DNA of 64,000 nucleotides, from contig NC_060978.1 in assembly GCF_910589235.1 (NCBI RefSeq), forward strand, positions 2,053,377-2,117,376. Reading direction: 5' to 3'. The stretch is from Vespa crabro (taxonomy: Eukaryota > Arthropoda > Insecta > Hymenoptera > Vespidae). The translations under genes were made by a program, and so were the position numbers. Positions 52,030 through 64,000 of this stretch are shown piece after piece. Positions within the stretch are counted from its first letter, which is position 1; the number at the start of each line of letters is the position of its first letter. Below the pieces are notes generated by a model that had not been told where the DNA came from, did no database searches, and was given only the letters and a program-made list of their open reading frames with translations.

Positions 52030-53190
52030 TCATTATAAAAGAAATAGGATAAACGATATTCGATTAGAACACTTTTTAAAAGGAGTTGATATTGAACAAA
52101 ACGAAATAAGAAAAAGTTATGGCCATTAAGGGTCATTTAGTAAACAATACAAGGTACCGAATGTATATATATATATATATATATATTTCCGGTCGCGAAA
52201 CAATCTAATACTTTATGTGAACGGAAGTGTATGAGAATATCGATAAAGATCCTCCTCCTTCCTTTTCTCTAATGTCAAAACGAATTTATTTTTTTTTTCT
52301 TTTCTTTTCTTTTCTTTTCTTTTTTAATATAGTTCAAACAATGACGAACGTACGGACTCCTAATATTATTTTCCCGTCATCAACTTATTCAAAAGTTATA
52401 ATCACCAGACGGGACAGGTGATTCTTTCATTGTGTACTCGATAACAAAGGCATATATATATATATATATAATACATATATAACAACAATAAGCTCGATCT
52501 GTAATTAAGTAGATATATGTATACATATAAATATAAATTTAATAGGTCATCTATGTAAGAATAAAATAATACATTCTATTCTAATGAGATCGATGACAAG
52601 ATTGGTACACGTTTCGTTCAACGATTGGATTTATCGTTCCGTATCGATCGATGACTACGAAGATTTTTCTGACGTCAATTGTTTGCAAGAAAAGAAAAGA
52701 AAGGAAGGAAGAAAGAAAAAAATAAATAATAGCAATAATAATATCGTGGAGGTTTTTTTTTTCTTTTCTTTTTTTCTTTTTTCTTTTTTTCTGTTTTTTT
52801 ATTTTTTTTTTTTTTTTTTTATTTTTTCTGTTCGCAGATAATTTAACATAAGACAATGGCAATTGTAGGATTTTCTCGAGTTAAAAGAGTTTCATCGTTA
52901 TAATCGAAAATCGTTTTCATAAGGGAGGGGAGAGAGAAAAAAAAAAAAGGAAGAAAAAGAAAGAAAAAAAAGAAGAAAGAAATAAAAAGAAACTTTCTAG
53001 TTTTTCCAAGATTAAGGATATACTATTATAAATATCTATTTATGGGTTACAATGTACGCCGTAGAAAAATTACAAAACTAAGAGAAACTGTGAGAGTTCG
53101 AAAGATAATCCTTCTATTTTCTTTTTTTTTTCCTCTTCTTCTTCTTCTTTTTTTTTTTTCTTTTTCTTTTAACATTTATCATTTACTCGA

Positions 53191-53228
<38 letters not shown>

Positions 53229-53290
53229 TGCAAAGGACAAAGGTGAATGTATAATACGTATGTGTATATGTATATACATAAATTGCGTGT
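49224..53290. other. 3' flank of the zinc-finger gene and AT-rich intergenic DNA
   Basis: Begins with an A-rich tract. A polyadenylation-like AATAAATAAA lies near 49867, another AATAAA near 51539. TA runs at 49684-49729, 51365-51383, 51995-52026 and an ATT run at about 50517-50562. The patch 52560-52700 is of mixed composition and open on both strands but without convincing splice sites. Confidence 0.5.
49684..49729. repeat. (TA)n microsatellite
   Basis: About 45 bp of TA. Confidence 0.95.
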
Positions 53291-53424
53291 TCTCTACTTA
53301 CTTTATGAGGCAAATTGTTCAAACTGAACATATCCGTGAATTCGCAGGCATAAGTAGGACGACCCTTTCTCGGACTATTGTTTTCCAAGAGTCGGAAAAG
53401 TCATCGTGTAATTACTCCTACGTA

Positions 53425-53431
<7 letters not shown>

Positions 53432-53480
<49 letters not shown>
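53432..53480. repeat. (TA)n microsatellite
   Basis: About 48 bp of TA. Confidence 0.95.
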
Positions 53481-53481
<1 letters not shown>

Positions 53482-54089
53482 GTATATGTATATATGGGCG
53501 TGTATATATATGAAAGAAGATATAGAAGATTTTTAAAGTTTGATCTTAAGATTACTATGTCTTAGGAAGCATCTAATTAATCCATTCAACGACACCATGT
53601 AACATGAACTACGCGTGAAAATTAGCGATGAGTAATTATTAAGAAAAAAGAAAATGATTTCTCTCTCTCTCTCCCTCTCTCTCTCTCTCTATCTATCTAT
53701 CTCTTTTCCTTTTTCTTTCTTTCTTTTTTTCTTTCCTCTTGAAAGCTTTCAATGTAAAATCAAGTGAGCTCACCTGTTGCATTCTCTCCCGTACGCGGGA
53801 ACCAAGAAGGCATTCGATGTTAATGACGACTCGAAGAAGGATTCGTCGACTCGTGCAAGACCGAGTTTACACGATTTCCCTCGCGAACATATTAATTCAA
53901 AATTGTTTCCTCTTTTTTTTCCTTTTTCTTCTTCTTCTTCTTCTTCTTTTTTCTTTTTATTTATCTCAACTATGTAAGCTAAATTATAATATATTATCAT
54001 TTTAATAACAACAATAAAAAGAACGATGTAGAAAGAAAAAAGGGGAGAAAAAAATTAAAAAGAGAGATAGAGATAGAGAGGGAAATAGA

Positions 54090-54140
<51 letters not shown>

Positions 54141-54991
54141 GATACAAAGAAAATACACAACATTTGTCTGTCATTTCTCATTGTAAGAGAAGAAACAGGA
54201 CGAAAGCGGGAAAGCAAGTTGCGGTTTTATGTTCGTGCGAACGGCCGCGATCCTCCTCCTCTCTCGAATCGCGATCATCCACCGTGTTCCTTCACCTCGG
54301 TCACGGTTTGCGGATCATCCTCCGTACCAAAAATTTCTCAGTAAAGTCCTTTCTCTGATTCCGATATTCATCGTGATTGCACGCTTCGTAGATGGTATTT
54401 ACTTTCGTATTTTTTTAAATTTCATCTCTTTCGAAAGCGATTCGAAATCAACGGATCTATAGATCTCTCATTTTATTTATCTGATTTAATTTAATAATTT
54501 TTCTTTCCCTTTTCCTTTTTTTTTTCTAATAGAGATATCTACGTTTATATATATGTATATATATTTATTTATATTTTTATATTTAAGAATTTCATAGATA
54601 TTATTACGTTATACTTATATTCACAATTTTATACATGCAATTATTAAACTTATAGATACATTTGAAAGTAATGTTTCATATTATTTAAGTACGCATAATT
54701 AATTTCGTTGAAAGGATTAACAAAAACTCGTTGACGTGTATATTACATGTTTCTTGAACTACTTCATCTATTCTTTCTTTCTTCCTTTCTTTCTTTCTTT
54801 CTTTCTCTTTCTCTTTCTCTTTCTAACTCCTCCACGCGTTAATACCAGGCGAGTCAAGTTATGCCGGAAAAGGAGCGTTATTGCGTGGGCACGATTGAAT
54901 TATATAATGTAATATATCGACGGAAGTTAATTATAATTAAATTATGGGTCGTGTGTTTTGCTCGGTTTTTTTTTCTTTCTCTCTTTCTCTC

Positions 54992-55024
<33 letters not shown>

Positions 55025-55472
55025 ATCTATCTGTCCATATATACATATATATATATATATATATCTGTCTCTGTCTCTGTCTGTCTCTCTCTCTTTTTTT
55101 CTTTTTCATCTTCATTCATTTATCCAGTGAATAGGGTTTTGTGAAAGCCCCTCCGGACGGATGGGCTTCCTCCCTCGATGATTCCCCGCTTAGGAAGTCT
55201 ACCTCGACTTCCCATGCCGTCTACTATCCCCCATCGATTTTCCTTTACTTCGTAGACGAAAAGATAACGCTACCGGTCGATGTCTCGTAAGAGAAACCAC
55301 TAAGAAAATTATTTATTATCCTTTAAGATATGATCAAGTATATGATCTATAATTATTAAATATCCACGTATGTATATCAAATAATTTGTGATTATATGAA
55401 TTAAGAACAAATTCCTCATCTATTTATGATAAATTTATTAACTGAATGTTTTCTATCATATCTCTCTGTAAA

Positions 55473-55529
<57 letters not shown>

Positions 55530-55545
55530 TTTTTGTTTCTTTTTT

Positions 55546-55594
<49 letters not shown>
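55473..55594. repeat. (ATT)n and (GA)n microsatellite pair
   Basis: About 55 bp of ATT (55473-55527), a short T-rich link ending TTTGCA, then about 45 bp of GA (55550-55594). Confidence 0.9.
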
Positions 55595-55599
<5 letters not shown>

Positions 55600-56412
55600 A
55601 AGAATCTTAATTCGTAGGGATTATGAAAATAAATTGACAAAATAAATTTCAATGCGGATTTGGAGTATAATAATTGGAGCAACGTTTATATCATCGTAAG
55701 GTGTATATGTAGTGATTAATTTTTTTTTCTTCTTCTTTTTTTTTTTATGATTAACTGTTACGTCGTACAGAAAGAGAAAAAGAGATTTGTAAGCATCGCA
55801 TTGGATTTTATTCACTTTACGAACGTAGAAACGATGAACGCGAATCTTTGCGACATCCCGCACCGTCATTGTTCTCTCTGCCATAAGAGCCTTGCTCATA
55901 TCGCAAGAATTCATTACCTTTCTCATACTTCAACGATACGGTCACTCTTAGATTCTAGATATTCTATAATCATTCGAGTTGTCCTATTATTGTCAGAATA
56001 TTTTGAACGTTAGTGTATCACACAGGTACAATTTATCCTTTGTTATATCACTGTGAAAAAAAAGAATTTCAAATATTACGTATTCCGTATTGAATTTCGA
56101 TATTTCGCTTGGATTTGCGAAGAAACTTTATAAGCGAATTCACAATAATTATCTGTATGCAATTGACGGGATCATAAATCGATCGATAAAGATGACGTAA
56201 GAATTATATTTACTGCGATCTTAATCGTGTACGAACGTCTTGACGAATTATGTAAGATGAGGAAAAAAAAAAAAAAAAGAAAAAAGAAAAATGGAAAAAG
56301 AAAAATGGAAAAAGAAAAAAAGAAAAAGAAAAAGAAAGGATGAAAAACATCTTTAATCGATTAATTTTCGACTATAAAATAAATTGTAAGTATGATCTTT
56401 ATATTCATGTGA

Positions 56413-56414
<2 letters not shown>

Positions 56415-56466
<52 letters not shown>
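56415..56466. repeat. (TA)n microsatellite
   Basis: About 50 bp of TA. Confidence 0.95.
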
Positions 56467-56473
<7 letters not shown>

Positions 56474-57171
56474 ACAATATCGATATGCAAATTGTATATA
56501 AAATAATTCTATCTGTAAATGATAATTAATTAGAATTATAAAATTGTTCAATTTATCTTTGATCAGGTTATCTATCTATATGATTATTATTATTATATAA
56601 AATTTATGTAATATTTATTTACAGATATTCGATTGGCCAATTAGTAAAGTAATAATTTGTAAGTAATTTAATATTGAAATAAATAACATTGTACATGTAA
56701 TATATATTTATTAAAAATTTGTTAATATATCGTATTTAAATGAAATGACAATATATGTTTAAATCAAAAAAAAAAAAAAATTGTATACTTTACTATTGTT
56801 TTATTGAAAAAGAAAAAAAAAGGAATATATGAATGAAAACTATAAAGATTGAATATTATATTTATTGAAAGACATTTTAATATTTTATATATTCAAATAA
56901 ACAACGTTAATATTTGTTACTATCTATTGAAAATTTCGACTTTATCTATTTTGGCCAATCTAATGTTATATAAAATGTTCGATTGAAAGTAAGAAATAAA
57001 TTATATTATATATATATATATATATATATATTGTTACTTGGTGTTCACTCATACGAATAATTCACGACATTCGATCACGACCCACGCGTAAAACGCATGC
57101 AACAGCAACAATGATGCCGTAGTTAACAGTGCGGCATCGTTTGAACCTTATTAGCAGAACGGAAGGACTCA

Positions 57172-57260
57172 CGAATCCATCGCGAACGCGGAGATCGTTC
57201 GAGGAACGACGCGACGCAATAATCCCGAGAAGGCGACATATTAATTTCCCCCTTTTATAG
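57172..57260 (-). promoter_or_regulatory. Candidate TATA promoter and short first exon
   Basis: Minus strand: CTATAAAAGGGGG (box at 57252-57260), then GC-rich sequence, an ATG (GCGATGGATTC) and a good splice donor GTGAGT at about 57173. A start of transcription near 57228 would be expected. No matching downstream exon could be identified with confidence. Confidence 0.35.
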
Positions 57261-57300
57261 GCGTGGCTCCTCCTCACGATTAGTCGGCGATCTCTCTATA

Positions 57301-57885
57301 TTTTAGACTTGCTACGCGATCCTTTTTTAAATGACGTGAATAAATGACTCCTCAATTCGGATAAAATAATAATATTCATTAAATCCTAATCAAAATTGGA
57401 ACATTAATTTATCCTGAAAGTTTTTCTTCGTCTCTTTATCTCTTTTATCTTTTTCATTCTTTTTTCTTTATTATTATTTTTTTTTTTGTCTTCTCTTCTA
57501 TTCTTACAAAATCAATTGTCAAATTCACATCCGAAAGGATTGTAATATTTTCTTGACAAACGTTCAAATTATTGATATAAATTATTATTTTCATCTTCTT
57601 TTCAACGAGCTGAATGATATTAACTCGTTCGAGATTTCAATATCACTCAGAGATACGTCGCAATTTATATGTATATACATATATACATATATATCTTGAA
57701 AATAAATTTTTCAAACGTATTTAATAAAATATTCTAATGTGCACCGATCAATCAAACAATTAATCAATATCAATTAATTAACACGAAGTAATGTGCAAAA
57801 ATATAATTTATAATTACAGATTGATATAGAAGATGATTAATCGATTAAAAATCAATTATGACAGTAATAAAGATAGTAATGATAT

Positions 57886-57953
<68 letters not shown>

Positions 57954-58140
57954 AAATATTACAAAACTATAAAAGTTCAACGATACGAATAAAAAAAACA
58001 ACTACAATGTTCATATTCTAAGTTAAAAGTACTCTCGAAAGATCATGTATTCGCGTGCGTTTACGCTCGTAGACGATCGCATATACGTATGTACATGTTA
58101 CATACGTATATATCTATCTGTATATATATATATATATATG
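57301..58140. other. Non-coding stretch
   Basis: AT-rich sequence with a CA-GA compound microsatellite at about 57889-57951. No gene seen. Confidence 0.5.
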
Positions 58141-58159
58141 TATGTATGTGTGTGTATAT

Positions 58160-58314
58160 ATAATGTCGAATGGTGAGCGCGAAGGTTGACACCTACGCTC
58201 TCGTGTGTGCACTCGCGCGCGAACGCGTTCAAATGAGCTCTCCGTGCGTGTAAAACAGACGGCGCGGTCGAGACGTCGTCGGATCCGCGTTTCTCAGCCG
58301 CGGAGTTAGTCATA

Positions 58315-58367
<53 letters not shown>

Positions 58368-58381
58368 TATATACGGACAGG
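58160..58381 (+). promoter_or_regulatory. CpG-rich island with possible promoter and first non-coding exon
   Basis: 58160-58310 is strikingly GC- and CpG-rich for this window. It is followed by a TA run and then CGGACAG/GTAAGC at 58375-58386, a strong splice donor on the plus strand. This fits a 5' untranslated exon of a gene that continues to the right. An ETS-type ACTTCCGG word lies at about 58411. No coding exon downstream in the window is convincing. Confidence 0.4.
58317..58361. repeat. (AT)n microsatellite
   Basis: About 44 bp of AT within the candidate first exon. Confidence 0.95.
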
Positions 58382-58709
58382 TAAGCGGAAAAATTGGCTC
58401 GAATCGACGGAACTACTTCCGGTGGAGCCAACCGCGGAGGCATCGTTCGTGAGCTCGCGCCGGCTGTAAGCTCGCTTGCTTTTGCTTGCTTGTTTGCTTG
58501 CTTGTGTGTGTATAGGTGTGTATGTGTGTGTGTGTGTGTGTGTGCGTGTGTGCGCACAGCAGAAGCGTTCGAAGCAGCACCGACACCGACGATTTTATAT
58601 TTAGAATTTAACCATCGAACAAAACCGGGAATAGAGATCAGGCCACATCCGGAACCCTTCGCCGATGTTTTTCAACCTAGGATACGAGGAAAATCCTCGT
58701 AAAGGGTTC

Positions 58710-59493
58710 CACGGTTAAATTTGTCTTTTGAAAACTTCCTTCTTCTTTCTTTCTTTTTTTCTTTTTGTTTTTTCTTCCTTCGACTCCTTTCTTTCTTTCT
58801 TTCTTTCTTTTTTTTTTTTTTTGGTCTCTTCTTTTTCTATGATAACGTCTTTTAAACGTTAGTTACTCTCCATTCGAGTTTCTCTATCTTTTCTTTACGA
58901 TTATTTTAATTTCAGTAATCAAATGTATATTGAAATTTTTAATATCTCCTTTAGATTCTTTACGATTATATTATTTGATTTGATTTTTATTTCTGTGAGA
59001 ATCCATTCTTTTCTCTTTTCTTTTTCTTCCTTTTTCTTTTTTTCTTTTTTCTTTTTTCTTTTTTTTGGCCAATGAAATTTCTATTACCTACACATATTTA
59101 TCTCTATATAATAAGAGATACACGTTGATACATTATCAATGTTTGTTTCATTTTATTACTCATATTTATTTATTTATTTATTTATTTATTTATTCGTAAA
59201 AGACTCGTCTTCTTTTTTTCATTAATGAAATGTTCATCAATGTTTTTATATTTTATTAGTTATACGTATATATACATATTTTTTTTCTTCTTATTCTTAT
59301 AAAGGAACATTTAAAAGAATTTTATAGTTTCTAAAATGATAATTTAGACGTTCCACGAAAGTATCTATAATAATAGACACGCGATTTAAAATTAAAATAG
59401 ATAAATAGCATCATAAAGTTAGTAAGCGTTAACATCATTACAATGTAGTCTATATAATAGAAGAAAGGCACTACTAGTGAGTTTCCTGTTTCG

Positions 59494-59533
<40 letters not shown>

Positions 59534-59722
59534 CATAGATAACTACGAGAAAAATAATTATTCTATAATACTCGTTTATTCTTATTTTCTAGATTCCATA
59601 TAAGGTAAAATATACTTATATATGAATGATGGTAAAGATCAGTATGTCGTCGACACTATACTTTCTCGCTCGCACGGATTTATTATTTCGCGTAACGAGA
59701 CCGAGAGTAATATACACATATA

Positions 59723-59758
<36 letters not shown>

Positions 59759-60197
59759 TATATATACATACAAATATGTGCATATTGCGTGAATAAAAAT
59801 CATAAACATAGAAAAAAAAGAAAAAAACAAAGAAAAAGAACAAAAAAAAAAAGAAAAATAAAATACGTGATAGATATCTTTCGTATATCCTTCGTTCTCA
59901 TCTTGAAATATTAGAGAATCAAATTTCTGACTCCTTACGGACAATTTGACCCGTATATCAGTATCCTACTTCCGTTTGATTATTATTAAAAGGAATACAA
60001 TATAACAGCGGGATTATTTTTCTCTGGCATTTTACCTCGTCTACGTATTACCGATGCAACGTTAAACTTTTACGTCGACATAATTCGCCATCGTCGTTGT
60101 CGTCCACTTTGATCTTGGTCTTGGGTCTTGGGTGTTGTATCTATCTAAGAAATTTAACACAAGTTTGATGACTTGGTCTAATAGAACAGAAAGAAAT

Positions 60198-60233
<36 letters not shown>

Positions 60234-60500
60234 TAGAGGTAGAAAGAAAAAGAGATAGAGATAGGAAATAGAGTTTTATGTCTTCGTCGACATCAGAGAT
60301 AAACTCTGTCCGACGTAGAGAAAAGCTGTGACAAATGATTTGTGGTCTTGTATCATTCACGTTCATTAAGACGCAAGGACCACGCTGGATGAACATGAAA
60401 GAGAACGACGGAGTAAGAGGAAAGATTGTTTTTTTCTTTTTTCTTTCTTTTTTTTTCTCTTCTTCATTTCTTCTTTTTTTTTTTTTTCAATGGTGGTTCA

Positions 60501-60557
<57 letters not shown>

Positions 60558-61316
60558 GATTTACTCGATATGCATCTTCACTGCGGACATTTACCAGAAA
60601 CCGTCGGTCATCCTTTACGGATGTAGACGTGTTACGATAGCAAGTAGAATACGTAAGAGAGGAACGTTCGCTCTTCATCTATCATCGGAACATACGCGTA
60701 ATATGCGAACATGAACGTTCGATTTCATTCCATGTATTTTACTCGTTAACGTCAATGACGTATTTTCGATGAATCTTAGAAAATAATTGGATAACAACTA
60801 TGTATGTTTACTTATGTACTCACTCATCTACTTATTTATTTATATATTTATTTATTCATTTATTTATTTAACTAGTTCGTGAAACATACTTACACGCATT
60901 TCCCTTTATATCACGATAATCGCACTCACCGAGAGTTATCTTTTGCGCCCAAGGATTACCACCATGTGTCGTCATGGTATGATTATTCATCGTCGTTTCC
61001 TTTTCGTTAAGATACGTTTTAATCATTAGAATTGCACCGTATAACTCGCTTGGATTTTTTCTCTTTTTCTTTTATTTAAAAAAATTTTGTTTTCTTTTTT
61101 TCTTTTCTCTTTCTTTTTTCTTTTTTTTCTTTTTTTTTTTTTTTTTTCCCCCTTTATCCGTCGAACAGAAAGAATCGACAGACGTGTGCGATTAAGAAAG
61201 TGTGACGCAGAAATTTACTTTCTCATTTCTCCCGCAATGAGATAGAAAAAGATAGTCTTATATTGTATTTCATTTATGGAAAATTATCGAGAGTAAACTA
61301 AGAGATGTAATATGCT

Positions 61317-61366
<50 letters not shown>

Positions 61367-61600
61367 CGGAGGAAGAAAAAATTAAAAATTAAAAAAAAAA
61401 GGAAAAAGGAAAAAGAATGAAATAAAATAAAGCATAAATATTATGAAAGATCGAATTTTCTCTTGGACAAGATTTTCAAACAATTAAACGTTCAATCGAT
61501 TTTGTCGTTGTATTTAACAAATAAAAACGACGAACTCGTTCCAATCGAGCTCTCGTCTACGTCGAGTCAGTGAATCGGTCAAGGAGAAATTTCTAAGAGC
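58710..61600. other. Non-coding stretch with microsatellites and T-rich tracts
   Basis: No gene seen. Contains CT/GA runs (60506-60552, 61323-61359), a CA run near 59497-59526, a CATA run near 59722-59768 and T-rich tracts. Patches at 60010-60120, 60280-60420 and 60560-60720 are more GC-rich but give no recognisable coding exon. Confidence 0.45.
60506..60552. repeat. (CT)n microsatellite
   Basis: About 46 bp of CT. Confidence 0.95.
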
Positions 61601-61769
61601 ACGTGGTACGTTATATATATATATATATATATATGCACATGCATGTACGTAAAGTAAGTATATCATATATACATAGATACATGTATAGGTATATACATAC
61701 ATAGATATCATCAAAGTTGATCGTCGTAAGTATTCGTGTCGGTAGTTTTGCATCGATCTCACCTTCGAC

Positions 61770-62220
61770 GATCATCGTCGTTGTCGTCGTTGTCGTCGTC
61801 GTTATCGTTATCGTCGTCGTCGTCGTCGTCGTCATTGTCGTTGTGTAGTCGTCCGTCGTTGTAAGTAGTCGTGTCGTGCATAGCATTACGCGTTCACGCT
61901 GAATGGCACGGAACGATGCACGTGCTACGTGCGTTACGTCAGGACGCATGCGCGTTAAGAACGTAAAGCCCGTACGTACGCGACTGTCACTACCACGACT
62001 TCATTCATATTTTTTCCTTCTAGCTTCAGCACTCCACCACCACCACCACCACCACCATTACCACTACCACCACCATACTACTGCTACTACTACTACTACT
62101 ACCACTACTACCACTACTACCACTACCACTACATAACAACAACACACCAGTTCCATTCACGCGTTCGTTCGGTTGATCGAGCCGGTCGCGAGAGTCGCGT
62201 AGTAACACATAAACGCACAC
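61770..62220. promoter_or_regulatory. CpG-rich island with trinucleotide runs
   Basis: GTC/GTT repeats (about 61780-61860), a CpG-rich core at 61880-62000 with a GACGCATGCGCGTT word similar to an NRF1 site (near 61943-61956), then CAC/CTA trinucleotide runs (62034-62131). This resembles an insect promoter region; orientation and gene are unknown. Confidence 0.35.
62034..62131. repeat. (CAC)n/(CTA)n trinucleotide run
   Basis: Nearly 100 bp of CAC, TAC and ACT triplets. The His-run open frame across it is a by-product of the repeat. Confidence 0.9.
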
Positions 62221-62229
62221 GATTTCTCT

Positions 62230-63596
62230 TCGATTGGTTTACCGCCGATAATGCTCCACATTCATACGCGATAATTCTCACTACGTCATTGTACACGTAT
62301 AGACTGTATACATCGCATACGCCGATACATTTATACCTTTATGTGTATATATATATGCATACGTTACGTTACGAACGAACATGCATATCTATTTACATAC
62401 TTACACGGTAAAGATCGCGATCTTTTTTCGTGCTTAGCTCTCTCTCTCTCTTTCTCTCTCTCGATCTCGCAAAGCATATCTCGTCATCGACTTTCTTCCT
62501 TCGTTTCATTCCACGACACGATATTCATCGTGTTTATTTAAATCACCATTACGAGACTTTCTCGATCGAGAATGAAATTGCATCGTTCATTGACAGCGCG
62601 ATATTTCAATTTTGTTCCCTCCGTTTTTTTTCTCTCTTTTCTTTTCCTTTTTTCTTTCTTCTTCTTCTTCTTCTTCTTCTTCTTCTTTTTACTTTTTAAT
62701 TATTTTTTTTTTCTTTTTATTTTTTTTATTTACTTCCTTTCCCTTTCTTTTTTTTCTTCTTTTAGAAAAAGATCACATTCATGACACATACATACGTATA
62801 CATATGTATGTATGTATGTATATATATTATAATACGAACGTTCGCGTATACAAGCGTTAAAACATTTTTCAAGGATTAATTTGCACGATACATTATTAGA
62901 AGTATAAATTTGCGCTTTATTGAGCCCCATCCTTATTTATATATGTATATATATATATATATACATACATAAATAGATACATTTGTAATATATTTATGTA
63001 TATAGGTATTTATGTATATATGTATATGTATGTATATATGTATAAGAGCCACTTATCTTCGATCCTTTCATAATGCGTCAGATAACGTCCGATAAGTCGC
63101 GTGCCTTAACGTATAAAAGAGTTTCGTTGTAGACCGATAAGAGACACCCATTCCTGTAATGTTTTACATTATCAATGAACAGGCACGCAAAAGGAACAGA
63201 CGGCACGAGGAACGTGTATACAAACAATTATGATGTAATACGTGACTCTTTCCAATCGATTATAGAACGAAATTTTTCTACTTCTTCTTCTTAGGATTTG
63301 CGAAAGTTTGCGGATTTTTACGAGACCCTTCCACCTACGCACCTTTTCTTTGTTATTTTCTAGGACGAACGATTTTTTTCTATACATATATATATATATA
63401 CATTTTTTTTCCTCTTCTCTTTTTCTTCCTTTAAATTCGAAACTCGAAATTCGAGCGAATGCATAAAGAACGCATTATTCTTTATCGTGCGAAAGGAAGC
63501 GATAGGTTCGAGGATAAGATTCGAAGGATTTACTCAAGAATTTCATTTCCGGCGATAACGAAGAGGGAATTTGTCGGACGGGAAGGTTGTTCGCTC

Positions 63597-63648
<52 letters not shown>

Positions 63649-63965
63649 ATATATACATATATAAAAACACACTACTAGCATAGGACGTCGATACTTTCGG
63701 ATAACGTATCGTCAATGACGTCAAATATTTTTGACCACCACTCTCCCCTCCACCTATCTACGGACTGTTTTAAATCCTCACACACGACGTACAGGGCCCT
63801 CGTTTCCCTTGCGCGCAAAATAGCACCGTAAAATGATTCTGTTGGTGGTGTGCGCGATTACCGGCCATTACCGGCCATAATGATAGAACGTGCGTAAGCG
63901 CGTTGCAACGACGCTCGGAGATTTTAACAGACGGCTCCTTTTGGAATGGACTAAAAAAGAAAATG

Positions 63966-63997
<32 letters not shown>

Positions 63998-64000
63998 AGA
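62230..64000. other. Non-coding right end of the window
   Basis: AT-rich sequence with CTT, TA and ATGT repeats. A CGTATAAAAGAG word near 63109-63120 is a possible TATA box. The last 250 bp are GC-richer. No supported coding exon. Confidence 0.45.
63599..63646. repeat. (TA)n microsatellite
   Basis: About 46 bp of TA. Confidence 0.95.

Larger units (their letters stand above)
53481..57160. other. Microsatellite-rich non-coding stretch with GC-richer patches
   Basis: Patches at 53740-53890, 54180-54360, 55130-55290 and 55780-55960 have higher GC and open frames on both strands; none gives a recognised protein. Between them are CT/GA, ATT, CTAT and TA repeats. Possibly part of a large gene's introns or regulatory DNA. 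Confidence 0.4.

Noticed and set aside
61903..62136. Open frame with a run of His and Thr
   Set aside because: The runs are translations of CAC/ACT triplet repeats; the start region looks like promoter DNA.

Overview
The window is nuclear DNA from an insect, most likely a hymenopteran (bee, wasp or ant type). Split coding exons with GT/AG introns, very AT-rich non-coding DNA, dense TA/CA/GA/AAT microsatellites and insect-type gene families (ZAD zinc finger, quick-to-court-like coiled coil, GPR143-type receptor) point that way. The order is an inference from composition and cannot be proved from the sequence alone.

Layout. 2.35-3.03 kb (-): an intronless gene for a protein with repeated GDG motifs. 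3.0-10.9 kb: no convincing gene; possibly the 5' intron of the next gene. 10.95-16.04 kb (+): an 11-exon gene for an approximately 1,094-residue low-complexity and coiled-coil protein, probably a quick-to-court homologue. 18.8-24.7 kb (-): three consecutive genes for small secreted proteins that share a YDQRQ-x-G-x-x-N motif just after the signal peptide, an apparently undescribed tandem family and the most interesting coding content here. 27.03-30.00 kb (+): a ten-exon A-kinase anchor protein 10 gene with two RGS domains and a C-terminal PKA-binding helix. 32.99-34.58 kb (-), convergent with it: a six-exon GPR143 (ocular albinism type 1) receptor gene. 46.33-49.22 kb (+): an eight-exon ZAD-C2H2 zinc-finger transcription factor with ten fingers.

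35.3-45.5 kb is a repeat block without genes: a large non-coding module present twice (with internal repeats of about 108 bp and 180 bp), a roughly 475-bp tandem duplication carrying a 133-bp mariner-type MITE at its junction, and an array of about twelve 294-bp satellite units with two interleaved sequence variants. 49.2-64 kb has no complete gene. It is microsatellite-rich with several GC-richer islands that look like promoters or 5' exons of genes lying mostly outside the window.

Exon models were built by hand from reading frame, splice consensus and phase; all six long models close in frame. Names rest on recognised family features, not on a database search. The multi-exon genes are independent loci, not an operon; the YDQRQ cluster is the only group whose arrangement implies common origin.
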